A DNA stretch of 29,975 nt from Diphasiastrum complanatum. Taxonomy: Eukaryota; Streptophyta; Lycopodiopsida; Lycopodiales; Lycopodiaceae. Shown piece after piece: positions 19,082 through 29,460 of this stretch (position 1 is its first letter; each line of letters starts with the position of its first letter). Location: contig MU836365.1 in NCBI GenBank assembly GCA_029204225.1, positions 1 to 29,975 of the forward strand, in the 5' to 3' direction. Below the pieces are notes generated by a model, which did no database searches, was not told the origin of the DNA, and saw only the letters and a list, made by a program, of their open reading frames with translations. The position numbers and the translations under genes are program-made.

Positions 19082-19303
19082 ATGCAAGTACACAACATCA
19101 CTCTCTTGGGTAGACTAAATGAATGTTATGGAGTCAAATCTTGTTGTTTTACAAGATTAATACTACTTGAAGATTATGCAACAAGAAAGAGAGAGATAGC
19201 TATAAGCTCTTCAAAGAAGAAAAAGAAGACAACGTGCAACATGTGTCACAAGTGTTCCGAAAAATCTAAATATGCACAAAAGTGTCAAAATGTCATTCTC
19301 TAG
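19082..19303 (+). pseudogene. Possible retroelement gag remnant with altered zinc knuckle
   Basis: A 73-codon frame ends in a lysine-rich tract followed by CHKCSEKSKYAQKC (19244-19285). The spacing is exactly CX2C-X4-[K]-X4-C, the retroviral-type zinc knuckle with its His replaced by Lys, and the surrounding residues (K, YA, KC) match Gag knuckles such as CFFCGKKGHFASEC. The basic run before it is also typical of Gag. The rest of the frame is not recognisable, and chance is not excluded. Confidence 0.35.
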
Positions 19304-20270
19304 TGAGATTCACTTTTCATAAATCCAAAGCTCATTCTTTTCTGTGAAACTACTTTTTGAAAAATTTAAAGTCAATAGCCACATGAGTTTTTTCTTTATT
19401 TGTAGAAAACTAGATATCGAAACATTATAATGCTAAAAATTGATTTTCATGATACAAAAAGGAGATAGATCGTACACAAAACATGACACATTGACACATG
19501 GCCATCTAATATGTGTAATATATGTGATTAACAAGGCAATAGCTTGCTTACAACATTGGGTACCATAAGTTGGTAAGCCATAAATCCTAAGATTCACACT
19601 GTGAATTCTTCTCTACTAAGATGCAACTAAATACAATCCGAATATCAAAAATTAGTTATTTTGCAAAAAAACCTGAAAGATTTGGACCTTAGCTAATGCT
19701 TTTGGCCAATTGCAAAGTGTTCAACACATCCTTCATATTTGTGTTTTGATTGCAAATCTTCTTCAAAATGAGTATGATATAAAATGTAAGTCTTTGCTTT
19801 AAGTTGTTTTTGGAAAATGGATTGAGCATGATCTCATATGCTCTGATAAACATTTTGGAACCTAATATAGCATTTGAACAAAGACATCACAAATTGACTT
19901 GACCATTGCACATAGGATAGAGAGATTCATGCACATACTATCCATAATAAATATTGAATCATCAACAAAATTGATAATCAAAATGATCATTAAAAGATTG
20001 CTACTGTTAGAAGATTCCCATGAAGATTTTTCTAACATAGTCTAGCCATAATAATCATATGAAGGATATCAAGAAGCGAAATCAAAGCCACCAAACTACA
20101 GCAGAAAGCATTGACCAAGCATGAACAAGGGAGCTCCAAAATCCAAATATACCAGGAGTGCCAATACCAACGAAGTCGACAAGGCCAACGAGCTCACAAC
20201 CATAGTTTATGGCGACGAGAATAAAAGCATGGCCAAGTCAGCAAAAGTATTAAATCTACCAGAATTGTAA
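19304..20270. other. Gene-free spacer
   Basis: No recognisable gene. A short hairpin TGTTAGAA...TTCTAACA with 8-bp arms lies at 20005-20037. Confidence 0.45.
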
Positions 20271-20513
20271 TGTTAGACACCCACATAAGGTGCATTGTAC
20301 TCGCAAGCCAGAGGCGCGAGAATTAGAGGTAGACTAGCTCTCAATTGGGCCTAGCATGTAAAGGGACCCAAATAGTTAAAAATGTAATTTGGTTTAAAAC
20401 TTTTTAAAGTCAAGTTGCTATGGCACATAGTTTTGGGTGAATCAAAAACCCTAACCCTAAGAATGTCTATATAAGGGCATGTGACGCCATTTTTGTGGTT
20501 ACTTTTTTCATTT

Positions 20514-20516
<3 letters not shown>
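20271..20516 (+). promoter_or_regulatory. Promoter-like or LTR-like segment: telo-box and TATA box
   Basis: TGTTAGACACCC at 20271 resembles an LTR start. At 20446-20460 AAACCCTAACCCTAA is a telo-box-type motif (plant telomere units are CCCTAAA). TATATAAGG follows at 20468, then, about 45 bases on, a long GA tract as often found in plant 5' UTRs. Together they form a well-organised core promoter, but no gene follows. A matching second LTR or a clear right boundary was not found. Confidence 0.35.

Positions 20517-20605
<89 letters not shown>
20517..20605. repeat. (GA)44 microsatellite
   Basis: Perfect run of about 89 bp. It follows a TATA-like box by ~45 bp; a (TG)n stretch lies at 20637-20648. 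Confidence 0.97.
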
Positions 20606-21900
<1,295 letters not shown>

Positions 21901-22232
21901 GATCAATCAGGCTCTGTAACACAACCTAATGAAACGAGACGAATTCTAAACGGAAAACAAAACAAAGTGAAGCGAAGCGTAACTTAAACGAGCACTAACA
22001 TTGATTCATGCTGGAAACATACAGATCGCGAAATGAAATGAAACGAAACGAAATAATTTGTGACAAGATCAATCAAGCTCTGTAATGAGATGAGACGAGA
22101 CAAGACGAAAAATGATGAAATGAAACGAAACTTAAGTGAGCTCTGAAATTGATTTATTCTTATGGCCAAGTGATCGCGAAGTGAAATACAAAGCGAAAGG
22201 ATTTGTGAATGAAATCAATTCGTCAGGAATTC
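21901..22232. repeat. Imperfect tandem duplication, period 166 bp
   Basis: GATCAATCAGGCTCTGTAA at 21901 and GATCAATCAAGCTCTGTAA at 22067 open two copies. Both continue with a run of GAxACGA-type words, then AACTTAA(A/G), GAGC, a TTGATT block, ATCGCGAA and a GAAA-rich tail ending in ATTTGTG. Several indels separate the copies. The ATCGCGAA word recalls the TCGCGAA repeats in LTR-D, so this may be old LTR DNA, but I cannot align it with confidence. Confidence 0.65.
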
Positions 22233-22896
22233 AGATGTGATCGATGGTCACTGCCGGCTGTATTACTCCTACAATCCTTCAGAGAGTAGTCAGACACTGC
22301 TGATCTACTTTAACAGATTAATGCATCATTCAGCAAGATCAAACCAAAGTGCAAAAATTAAATGAACAAGCAAATCAGACACACGAATAATAGCAGACGA
22401 ATTTACATTCAAGATCATACAATCATCTAGAATAATAATGTGCATAACAGTTACAAAATTATCTATTGATCTTCTTAATTCTTTGAGCACTGCATGACAG
22501 ATCCACGTAGTGCATTGGCGTGAGAGAAATACAGTTCTCTCACGAATTCGTGTCTCGCTTACTAGCGGACTTCTGGATCTACTAATTCTATGCAGAATTT
22601 TCTCGCACGCAAGCAGACTCGTATACTGAATATTTCGTCTTCTGATTCTTGTCTTGCTTACTAGCATTAGTCTTACTGTATTATGCATCAAACAAAAAGT
22701 ATATAGTCGAGTCGTGTAACTTCTCGATTAGAACGATTAAACATCTAGAACTAATCACGAATTACAAGAGTGACAGATTAGCCATGATCTACAATACTCC
22801 TGGTGATGTCATGATATCAGATCAGATATTTGTACCCCATGGTACTTGACTGATCTTCTTGGTTGTTTGTGGAGCACGATTGATTTTTGTGTCATG
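22233..22896 (-). other. Region downstream of the minus-strand copia pol; possible decayed 3' LTR
   Basis: Positionally this should hold the 3' LTR of the minus-strand element, but it does not begin like LTR-D (TGTTGGATT), and I cannot find its ends. An imperfect ~22-bp direct repeat containing CTCGCTTACTAGC / CTTGCTTACTAGC occurs at about 22542-22565 and 22645-22667. The 121-codon minus-strand frame here (22326-22691) has no recognisable domain. Confidence 0.4.
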
Positions 22897-23560
22897 TCAT
22901 GTCGTGTCGCCTTTTGTCAAAGGTTCAAAATTGAAAGCTAGAAAAGCTTTGGTATTAAAAACAAAATGTTTCTTCAGCTCTCTCTCAAAGCATGATAGCT
23001 TGACAACTCCAAGGCTGTTCCTCTGTCTCTCAAATAGACCTTTGTCTAGGGCCTTTGTGAAAATTTCAGCAACCATGTCTTTCATTCCAATGAAGGTGAT
23101 CTGCAACATCTTCTTGCCAATCAGATCCCTGATCAAGTGGTATTTGATCGTAATGTGTTTCATCCTTGAGTGAAACACATGGTCTTTCGTCAGATGTATT
23201 GCAGATGTGTTGTCCATCTAAAAAACCAGAGATTCGTTGCTTGTTTCGCCCAATTCGTCCAGGAACTGTTTGAGCCAAATTATCTCATTTGTCATCTTTG
23301 CTGCTGCGACATACTCTGCTTCGCAGAATGACTGGGCCACAATGGTCTGCTTCTTGCTGACCCAGAGAATTGCCGCTCCTGAGGCAATGGTGCATCCTCC
23401 TGAGACACTTTTATAGTCGTCCTTGAGGGATGCCCAACTTGTATCACTGTAGGAAATCATCTGGAACCCTGCATACGACAATAACACAAACCATAGTCCT
23501 TTGTTAATTGAAGATATTGCAAAATTCGTTTTGCAATCTTCCAATGTGTCAAGCCAGGAT
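22897..23560 (-). pseudogene. Minus-strand copia RNase H and pol C-terminus
   Basis: The protein reads MISYSDTSWASLKDDYKSVS, then GGCTIASGAAILWVSKKQ and AQSFCEAEYVAAAKMTNEI, the copia RNase H blocks. The usual second Asp of the SDADWA motif is Thr here. One in-frame TAG (23218-23220) interrupts just before MDNTSAIHLTKDHVFHSRMK; the same frame then ends with FTKALDKGLFERQRNSLGVV. A single nonsense codon over more than 200 codons makes this the best-preserved coding part of the minus-strand composite. Confidence 0.88.
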
Positions 23561-24184
23561 TCGTGCAGAATTGGCTCATTCTGGACACTGCATAAGCAAT
23601 GTTAGGACGTGTGTTGTCTACAAGGTACATCAGCGATCCTATCAGTTTCTTGTAAGGTGTGAGCTGCATCAATTCTCTCTCTTCGACAGTCCTCGAACAA
23701 TCTTCGTTCGTCAACACCGTTCCGCAAGCATTGGAGTATTCGCTCCTTTGCAATTCAGTGTCCCGAAATCCTCTAGGATTTTTTGGATGTATCTAGACTG
23801 GTGAAGATACAACTTACCTCCCTCATAGTCCCTTTCAATATGCAAGCCAAGGTAACACTTGGCTTCTCTTAGATCTATAATCTCGAAATGTTTCAAGATG
23901 TCTTCCTTCACTTCAGCAATCAGCTTCTCACTCTTGCAGAGTATCAGAGTGTCGTCCACATACACAGCCACAATGATGATATTCCCATCAATAATTCTCA
24001 CATAGACATTGGAATCAACCATCAGTGGCTTGAATCCCAATGATTTCAGGGCTTCATCCTTCTTTTTGTACCATTGTCGAGCTGATTGCTTTAGACCATA
24101 GATACTCCTATGCATTCTGCATGCATAATTAGGAAGTGAATTCAAGACATATCATGGGGGTTGATCCATGTAGACTTCTTCGTC
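23457..24184 (-). pseudogene. Minus-strand copia reverse transcriptase, C-terminal half
   Basis: The minus strand from 24184 reads KLDEEVYMDQPP (one stop follows), then IYGLKQSARQWYKKKDEALK and the intact catalytic YVDD (23951-23962). It continues CYLGLHIERDYEGGKLYLHQ, SRYIQKILEDF and GANTPML. After a frameshift near 23735 it gives KKLIGSLMYLVDNTRPNIAY and HWKIAKRILQYL. These are the thumb and connection blocks of copia RT. At its upstream end the sequence is the exact continuation of the RT segment at 24594-25015, split by the insertion at 24190-24588. Confidence 0.88.
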
Positions 24185-24189
24185 TAACT
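24185..24189. other. Target-site duplication TAACT (left)
   Basis: TAACT directly precedes the terminal TG of the insertion and is repeated at 24589-24593. Confidence 0.85.
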
Positions 24190-24588
24190 TGTTGGAAGTA
24201 TGATGGTGGTCTGCGTGGTCTACGATTGATTGTGATTGCGGAGCCGTGACAAAAGCAAAACACGAGAGACGATTACGATGTAAACAATGTCTACAACAAC
24301 AACTATGAACACAGTAGTAACTACATACTTTAGGAACGAGGATTGATTAGAGAACAAAATCAAAAGCTTGTTGTCCTTTTGGGTTATCAGAGTAGGAGTC
24401 TGAGACTGCCGTAACAGTAGGATTGCGAAGCATTAGGCGTCTTGGATAGCCATGTGATCCTCTATCTCTGATAACCATGTTTGTGTGCAAGAGAGTGAGA
24501 GAGACAATTGCATTCAATCAAGAACATAATAATTAAACAGTAGCAAATCTGTATAAAAGAGAGAATCGGAGAAGATTAAACTCCAACA
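24190..24588. mobile_element. Solo LTR (399 bp) inserted in reverse transcriptase
   Basis: The ends are perfect 7-bp inverted termini TGTTGGA...TCCAACA with the TG...CA signature, and the insertion is flanked by identical 5-bp TAACT. Removing it and one TAACT rejoins the RT frame between [11 protein letters not shown] and DEEVYMDQPP. These are the properties of a solo LTR left by recombination between the two LTRs of a full element. It contains TATAAAAGAGAG near 24552 and an 11-bp inverted repeat GGTTATCAGAG/CTCTGATAACC (24382-24392 and 24466-24476). Orientation is unresolved. A small non-autonomous DNA element is less likely because of the TG...CA ends. Confidence 0.8.
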
Positions 24589-24593
24589 TAACT
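24589..24593. other. Target-site duplication TAACT (right)
   Basis: Second copy of the 5-bp duplication created by the insertion. Confidence 0.85.
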
Positions 24594-25015
24594 CACCATG
24601 CAAGAAGGCTGCCTTCTCGTCCACAATGTGGATCCTAGGACATAAGCAACTGCATATGCAAATAACAAACGTAGGGACGAATGTTTCACTATAGGAGAGA
24701 AGGTTTCAGAATAATCAATACCATATCTCTGAGAGAATTCCTTCGCTACCAATCTTGCCTTATATTTCGAAACATATCCATCTGGCCCATACTTTAACTT
24801 GTAAACCCATTTGTATTTGACAGCCTTTCACTGATCTGGTAATGGCTGCAACGTCCATACCTGGTTGTTCCTCATGGATTCCATCTCCTCGTTCATGGCT
24901 TGGATCCATTTGTCCTTCTCTGGACATTCAATTGCCTCCTTGAAAGTCTGTGGTTTGCCATTGAATCCACATAATCCTTTTGATGTGAAAGCAAAGCTGC
25001 CTAGCACGTATTAGA
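24594..25015 (-). pseudogene. Copia reverse transcriptase N-terminal half (second of two)
   Basis: The minus strand gives FNGKPQTFKEAIECPEKDKW, then MNEEMESMRNNQVWTLQPLP and, after a stop, [51 protein letters not shown] and [11 protein letters not shown] (usual MDVKTAFLHGEL) follow. It carries one clear stop and a frameshift before DEKAAF. It joins directly to the YVDD-bearing half at 24184 once the solo LTR is removed. It differs clearly in sequence from the RT N-terminus at 25027-25263. Confidence 0.85.
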
Positions 25016-25026
25016 GTCTTGATTGA

Positions 25027-25263
25027 CTACATCTTGATGACAGGACTGAAAATTTCTTGGTAATCTACTTCCTTGGACTTGAGTGAATCTTTAGCCACCA
25101 GTCGTGCTTTCCATTTGGCAATGGAACCATCAGAGTTGATCTTCTTCTTGAAGATCCACTTGTTGTTGATAACTCTCTTGTGAGTGGGGAAGTTGACCAA
25201 TGTACAGGTTTGATTCATCAAAAGTGAGTTGTACTCGCTTTCCATAGCTTCTTGCCACTCCAC
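25027..25263 (-). pseudogene. Copia reverse transcriptase N-terminal fragment (first of two)
   Basis: An open frame reads MEWQEAMESEYNSLLMNQTC, then NKWIFKKKINSDGSIAKWKA, RLVAKDSLKSKEVDYQEIFS and PVIKM. These are the same RT blocks as in 24594-25015 (WxxAMxxE, KWVxKxK, KARLVAKxF, DYxEtFSPV), but from a different copia lineage. It ends in a TAG at the point where the second RT begins. It is preceded by the integrase at 25.5-26.2 kb, to which it probably belongs. A composite with two RT N-termini cannot be one inherited element. Confidence 0.85.
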
Positions 25264-25493
25264 AACATCCTTGGAGTTAATTGCTTCGGCTAGGCTTTCT
25301 GGTTCTTTTGATGAAGTCTAGAATGATTGAGGTGCATACCTCTCAGGAACTATCCGAGTCCATGAGGATCTGTGGACATTGGGTTGACCAGGATGCGCCG
25401 ATTCTTCTTCTTGAACTTTTCCAAATCTGCTCGAGCTTGCTTGGTCTGGTTTGGTGACAGGTACTGTCTATTGCTCGGCTTCTGTAGCTGTAG

Positions 25494-26260
25494 CTACAAG
25501 TTATGTAGAAGATGAAATAACATAGCATCATCTGTCAATGGCTGTTTGAAATCATAATATGCATGTTCATGAGATATTACATCTCTAGAGACAAACACTA
25601 CATTAGTGGATGGATCATAAACTTTATAAGCTTTATGTTCATCAGTATAGCCAATGAAAATACATTTATTTGTCCTATGATCCAGCTTCTTCATAAACTG
25701 TTTAGGAATGTGAACAAAACATATACAACCAAAGATTTTTAAATGGCTGACACTAGGCTTGTGCCCATGCCAAACTTCATAAGGAGTTTTGTTGTTGATG
25801 GCTTTGGTGTTGGATTTGTTCTGCACATAACAGACTGTGGCAGTAGCTTCTACCCATAACTTCGTAGGTAGATGTGCTTGATGTAGCATTGATCTGGCTG
25901 AGTTGAGAAGAGTTTGGTTTTTCATTTCTGCAATCCCGTTCTGTTGAGGTGAATAAGAAGTAGTAAACTGTCTTTTGATGCCATATTCAGCCAGGTAGTC
26001 GAACATCTCATTGGAGATGTATTCGCTGCCACTATCAGTTCGGAGTGCCTTCACTTTCTTAGATGTTTGTGTCTCATCCATGGCCTTGAATCTCTTGAAG
26101 CATTCAAAGGCTTTAGATTTGTGCTTAATGAACATGACTGTAGACCATATGGAGTAATCATCTATGAAAGTGATAAATAGACTACATCTCCTAAGGATGG
26201 AGTTGGCATTGGACCACAGAGATCGCTATGTACAAGATCTAATATATACTTTGTTTTGAT
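25494..26260 (-). pseudogene. Minus-strand copia integrase (lineage D)
   Basis: From about 26260 the strand reads ILDLVHSDLCGPMPTPSLGD, then after a frameshift LFITFIDDYSIWSTVMFIKH. An open frame continues KALRTDSGSEYISNEMFDYL, TTSYSPQQNGIAEMKNQTLL, LWVEATATVCYVQNKSNTK and FGCICFVHIPKQFMKKLDHR. It ends with CIFIGYTDEHKAYKVYDPST and VVFVSRDVISHE. The three acidic residues (in FIDDYS, RTDSGSEY and NGIAE) remain, although the motif around the second is altered from the usual RSDNGGEY. The catalytic core is open for 213 codons. A Ser/Glu-rich linker (25264-25493) with frameshifts follows. Confidence 0.88.
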
Positions 26261-26591
26261 GGAATGTGATTTTGGAAACTTGCTTCTAGAGTGCTTTCCA
26301 TAGATGTTCAAAAAAGAAAGATTTCCTATCTAATGAAGATGGAAAATTCAAACCATGAACTAAATTATTACAGAGCGTATAAGAAAGTGATCTTGTATTC
26401 ACGTGTCCAAATTGACTATGCCACAAAACAACACTATCGTTACATTTTCATTAGAGATACTAGCTAATGCAACTGAATTAGAGAGTACCTAAAGATTTCC
26501 GACTCTAGTGCATGTAGTCAGAGTAGTATCTTCCTGAAGTATTGTACTCTGTTCAGATGAAAAAGTAACAGTGTAGCCCTCATCAGTTATC

Positions 26592-26846
26592 TTAGAGACT
26601 GACAACAGTTCTTTGACAACTGAGGAACATGAAGGACATTAGGAACACAAATGGACAGAAGCTGATCTTCACTGCTCCTTTGGCTTCCACGTGTATCGTG
26701 CTAGAATCTCCGAGGGAGATAAATTGGTCTCTGTTGTAAGCTGTGTACTCCGTAAACCATTCCTTGTGAGAGGTCATGTGTTGGGTAGCGCTATTGTCTA
26801 GGTACCAGCTATCACAATCTTTGCTGCTACTATAAGCCATTAACAA
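26592..26846 (-). pseudogene. Lineage D protease, active site lost
   Basis: The frame reads MAYSSSKDCDSWYLDNSATQ and HMTSHKEWF, then QFISLGDSSTIHVEAKGAV. The copia protease signature LDSGATxHMT has become LDNSATQHMT, so the catalytic D-S-G triplet is altered to D-N-S. The GAG-pre-integrase stretch between 26261 and 26591 is broken by frameshifts (SSEQSTILQED, HFLIRSVII, HSRSKFPKSHSI recognisable). Confidence 0.82.
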
Positions 26847-27549
26847 GTGTGTGTCTTGCTCCTTGAATTTGGCCGTGTTGGTGGAGTCTGGCTATTGTTG
26901 TTGTTGCTACTTCTTTGTCTCGTTGCAGATCCTGATGCGACCCTCCTTGATGTCGTGATTAGTTCTTTTGCATATCTACAGAAAAGCTTCTTGCGTGATC
27001 CACCATGCTCACCTTGAGTGTGAGGCTTTTGTTGTTGCTGCTGTACCTGTTTCTTGCCCTTGGAATGATCTTTCTTCTTGGTGTATAGAGCCATGGATTT
27101 GTCTTTGATGGACAGGCTGCTAGTCTTTCTCCGGATTTCTTCTTGAAGAAGATGACCAATCAACTTTTGAAGGGTGAGGTCCGGTTGTGTGGAGATCATC
27201 ACCACAAAGTGCTCATAGAACTTTGGAAGAGAAGAAAGCAAGGTCATGATGGCCTCATCATCTTGAGTAGAACATCCTACAGCTGATAATTGATTTAACA
27301 GGGACATGAAGCTATTGATGTGAGAAGTGATGGCAGTAAAATCAGACATGCTAAGAGTAAAGAACTTCCCTCTAAAATGTAATCTCATGGTTACATCGTG
27401 AGTCTCAGAGAGACTTGATAACAAGTCCAGTGCTTCCTTAGAGGACTTAAGTATGAAAAGCTGGTGCGAAATTACAGAACAAGAAGACAATTACTCTATC
27501 GGCTAGTAGAGTCTTGTTATTGTGGAAGCTTATCAGGTTACAGAAATTA
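26840..27549 (-). pseudogene. Lineage D gag, N-terminally deleted
   Basis: The frame from 27490 reads SSKEALDLLSSLSETHDVTM, RLHFRGKFFTLSMSDFTAIT, then INSFMSLLNQLSAVG and DDEAIMTLLSSLPKFYEHFV. It continues STQPDLTLQKLIGHLLQEE and a basic, Gln-rich tract. The zinc knuckle is broken: FCRY in this frame is continued by CKRTNHDIKEG in another, and the last Cys is Gly. Only about 110 bases separate SSKEALDLL from the PBS, too few for the usual ~70 N-terminal residues, so the first part of gag has been deleted. The core closely matches the lineage A gag at 5780-5990. Confidence 0.85.
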
Positions 27550-27561
27550 GCTCTGATACCA
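27550..27561 (-). promoter_or_regulatory. Primer-binding site of the minus-strand element
   Basis: GCTCTGATACCA on the + strand, that is TGGTATCAGAGC on the minus strand, directly adjoins the LTR-D end at 27562. Confidence 0.93.
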
Positions 27562-28758
27562 TGTTGGAAAAGAGAGGTGTGAGAAACAAAAACAGCTCGA
27601 AAAGAAACGAACACAAAAAGAAGCGAACTCAAAACTCGAAAAGGAACGAACTCGAATGGAAAGTGTTCATGCGCAGTGGAATAAGCTATCTCACTCGTTC
27701 CTTAAGCATGACTATGCCTATCAGACATGAACAGAACGTTAGTGATAGAAATCACGTTCGAGCTGATTACGTAGCCAAATATTAAGCATAAAAAACATCA
27801 GAAAGATAATTTGTCGCGAACAGCTAGACAAATTATTAGTCGCGAATTATTTGCAAAGAGCTAGACTGATAATCAGTCGCGAATTAGTCACGAATTAGTC
27901 GTGAAAGGCAAGACTAGATATTAGTCGCGAACAACTAGACTAACAATCTTTTGTGAAGAGCAGACAACCAGATTAAGCAATAAGAAAGCCAAACAGAATG
28001 TAGAAAAGCATTGCAATATTGACACATCTGAATGCAGAACAAACAGAGCTGTAATCGGATTAAGTATAGCGAATATACAGGTCAATAATGTAGGTGAACA
28101 AAAGACAAATGCTGACGAAACCACGTGCTTCACAAAGCTAATTACACAATCTATAAAGGTGATAAACCTATTATTGACAATACAGATCTGGAAGAAAAAG
28201 AATCGATGCGCGAAAGCATCTACAATGTCTGTCCCTAATTCACTTCTGATGCTATGCTTGACGCTCTATTGCTTCACCACATGCATACGCAAATGGTATT
28301 CAATACATACATAATTTTTATAGGTGTGCAGATGAATAAAGTACAAAGTGGATGTGTTGTTTGTGGGAGATCATGGGTGGTTGTTGTCGTTGTCAAATTT
28401 GATTGCACAGTTGCATGGGATGACCGTGAGAAGGCCGCGATGTTAGCCTTCGCGAAAAATAACGTTGGTGAAAATGCAAAAAATGTGACACTCTGACAAA
28501 TGCCTTAAAAACTGATTTACAATGTACCTTTTTTTTTCTATAAGGGCACCTTTTGGCATTTGTAGGACAATGTCGTCTTTTTCGCCCTTTTCACTTGTGG
28601 AAATTTACTTGTATTTATGCAGACAGTTGCGTTTTATTCGTCTGTCTTATTTTGCATGTAAATATGCAGACTATGTGACAACACAAGAAAAAATATAGCA
28701 GCATGAATGGAGGCAGATTAACATAGGATTTAAGAGAGTAGAGGAGATAAATCCAACA
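27562..28758 (-). mobile_element. 5' LTR of lineage D (LTR-D), 1197 bp
   Basis: On the + strand it runs TGTTGGA (27562) to TCCAACA (28758), perfect 7-bp inverted termini, with the PBS abutting the left end. On the minus strand its first ~60 bases (TGTTGGATTTATCTCC, then TTAATCTGCCTCCATT) match the start of LTR-A, which fixes the boundary. TATAAAAA at 28315-28322 (minus) lies ~440 bases into the LTR, a fair position for a promoter. It shares GTCG(T)CTTTTTCGC-type words with LTR-A (28570-28590) and has its own TCGCGAA array (27813-27935). It is longer than LTR-A by about 370 bases. No 3' partner is visible in the window. Confidence 0.75.
27813..27955. repeat. TCGCGAA / CTAGAC repeat array inside LTR-D
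   Basis: Alternating words AGTCGCGAA (or close variants) and AGCTAGAC/ACTAGAC recur about five times between 27813 and 27950, mostly spaced 25-45 bases. TCGCGA is a 6-bp palindrome. Such arrays in LTRs often contain enhancer units or mark replication slippage; here the function is inferred. Confidence 0.7.
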
Positions 28759-29030
28759 ATAGATCCGTAAGATCTAGGTTTGGTTGGGTTGGTTTTGTCC
28801 ACCGTCCGATGCCCTTGTGTTGCTTATTTTGGCATGCTTAGAATAGGACCTTGTGAATTGGACTTTATATTGGTATCAGATTTCTTTATGAATGGAAAAT
28901 ACGGTAGATGCTGCCCAAAATTTTCCAAAAACTCAGATGTGACAGGTTTGCTTTTCTTAATCACAGGATAGGCGTTCTTCTAGCCCATACCATTCAAAGA
29001 ATTTGGGCTACCAATGATATTTTTTCCGGC
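28759..29030. other. Gene-free spacer
   Basis: No supportable feature. A poly(T) tract follows at 29035-29052. Confidence 0.45.
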
Positions 29031-29034
29031 AATA

Positions 29035-29052
29035 GTTTTTTTTTTTTTTTTT
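29035..29052. repeat. Poly(T) tract
   Basis: An 18-bp T run with no gene association that I can see. Confidence 0.85.
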
Positions 29053-29149
29053 ACATCCGAAAGTTGTGGAATACTAGATAAATCATTGGTCGAGCTATTT
29101 CAGCTTGTACAAACGTCCCAGAAGAAAAGTGAATTTCTTCCGTTTTGTA

Positions 29150-29460
29150 ATTTCTTCAGGGCAAGGCCTCCTCTTGGTGGAGGGAACTACCCATGAAACC
29201 GGTGACTTGGTCTAAATTCCTGGAGAAATTCTATAAGGCTTTCGTCACGATTAACGATTCTAAACTTTATATTCGCTTTATTACCCGTAGATTAGAAAAA
29301 TGAGACTTGGACATCTATGTCCAGGCGTTCTTGGGTTTTTTTGGCCAAGGTGTCGCTTATTGATAGGAAATTGGCACAATGGCAGTTCATTCATGGACTA
29401 CCAATCGATTATTATAAACGAGTGCAAACGAAATGTCTTCCAATCTTTGGAAGATGTTGT
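29150..29460 (+). pseudogene. Ty3/gypsy gag fragment
   Basis: From 29160 one frame reads GKASSWWRELPMKPVTWSKF and LEKFYKAF, the retrotransposon Gag core (G-x-A-x-x-W-W, then tWxxFxxxF). A TGA interrupts at about 29301. The match then continues LDIYVQAFLGF and, after a frameshift, SLIDRKLAQWQFIHGLPIDY and YKRVQ (the F-x-x-GL-x-x-xy-x-x-V block). Gag would form the particle. The N-terminal part before 29150 is not clear. Confidence 0.75.

Noticed and set aside
20005-20037. Hairpin TGTTAGAA...TTCTAACA as a mini-element
   Set aside because: Only 33 bp with no target duplication; probably chance.
20446-20460. Interstitial telomere
   Set aside because: Two units only; better read as a telo-box-type motif.
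22326-22691. Minus-strand frame of 121 codons
   Set aside because: No domain; it lies where a decayed LTR is expected, with an internal direct repeat.
24190-24588. TRIM element with two short LTRs
   Set aside because: An apparent 111-bp terminal unit at 24478-24588 (TGTTTG...CCAACA) has no matching copy at the left end, so a solo LTR explains it better.
27813-27955. CRISPR-like array
   Set aside because: Short words with irregular spacing inside a plant LTR, no uniform repeats or spacers, and no cas genes.
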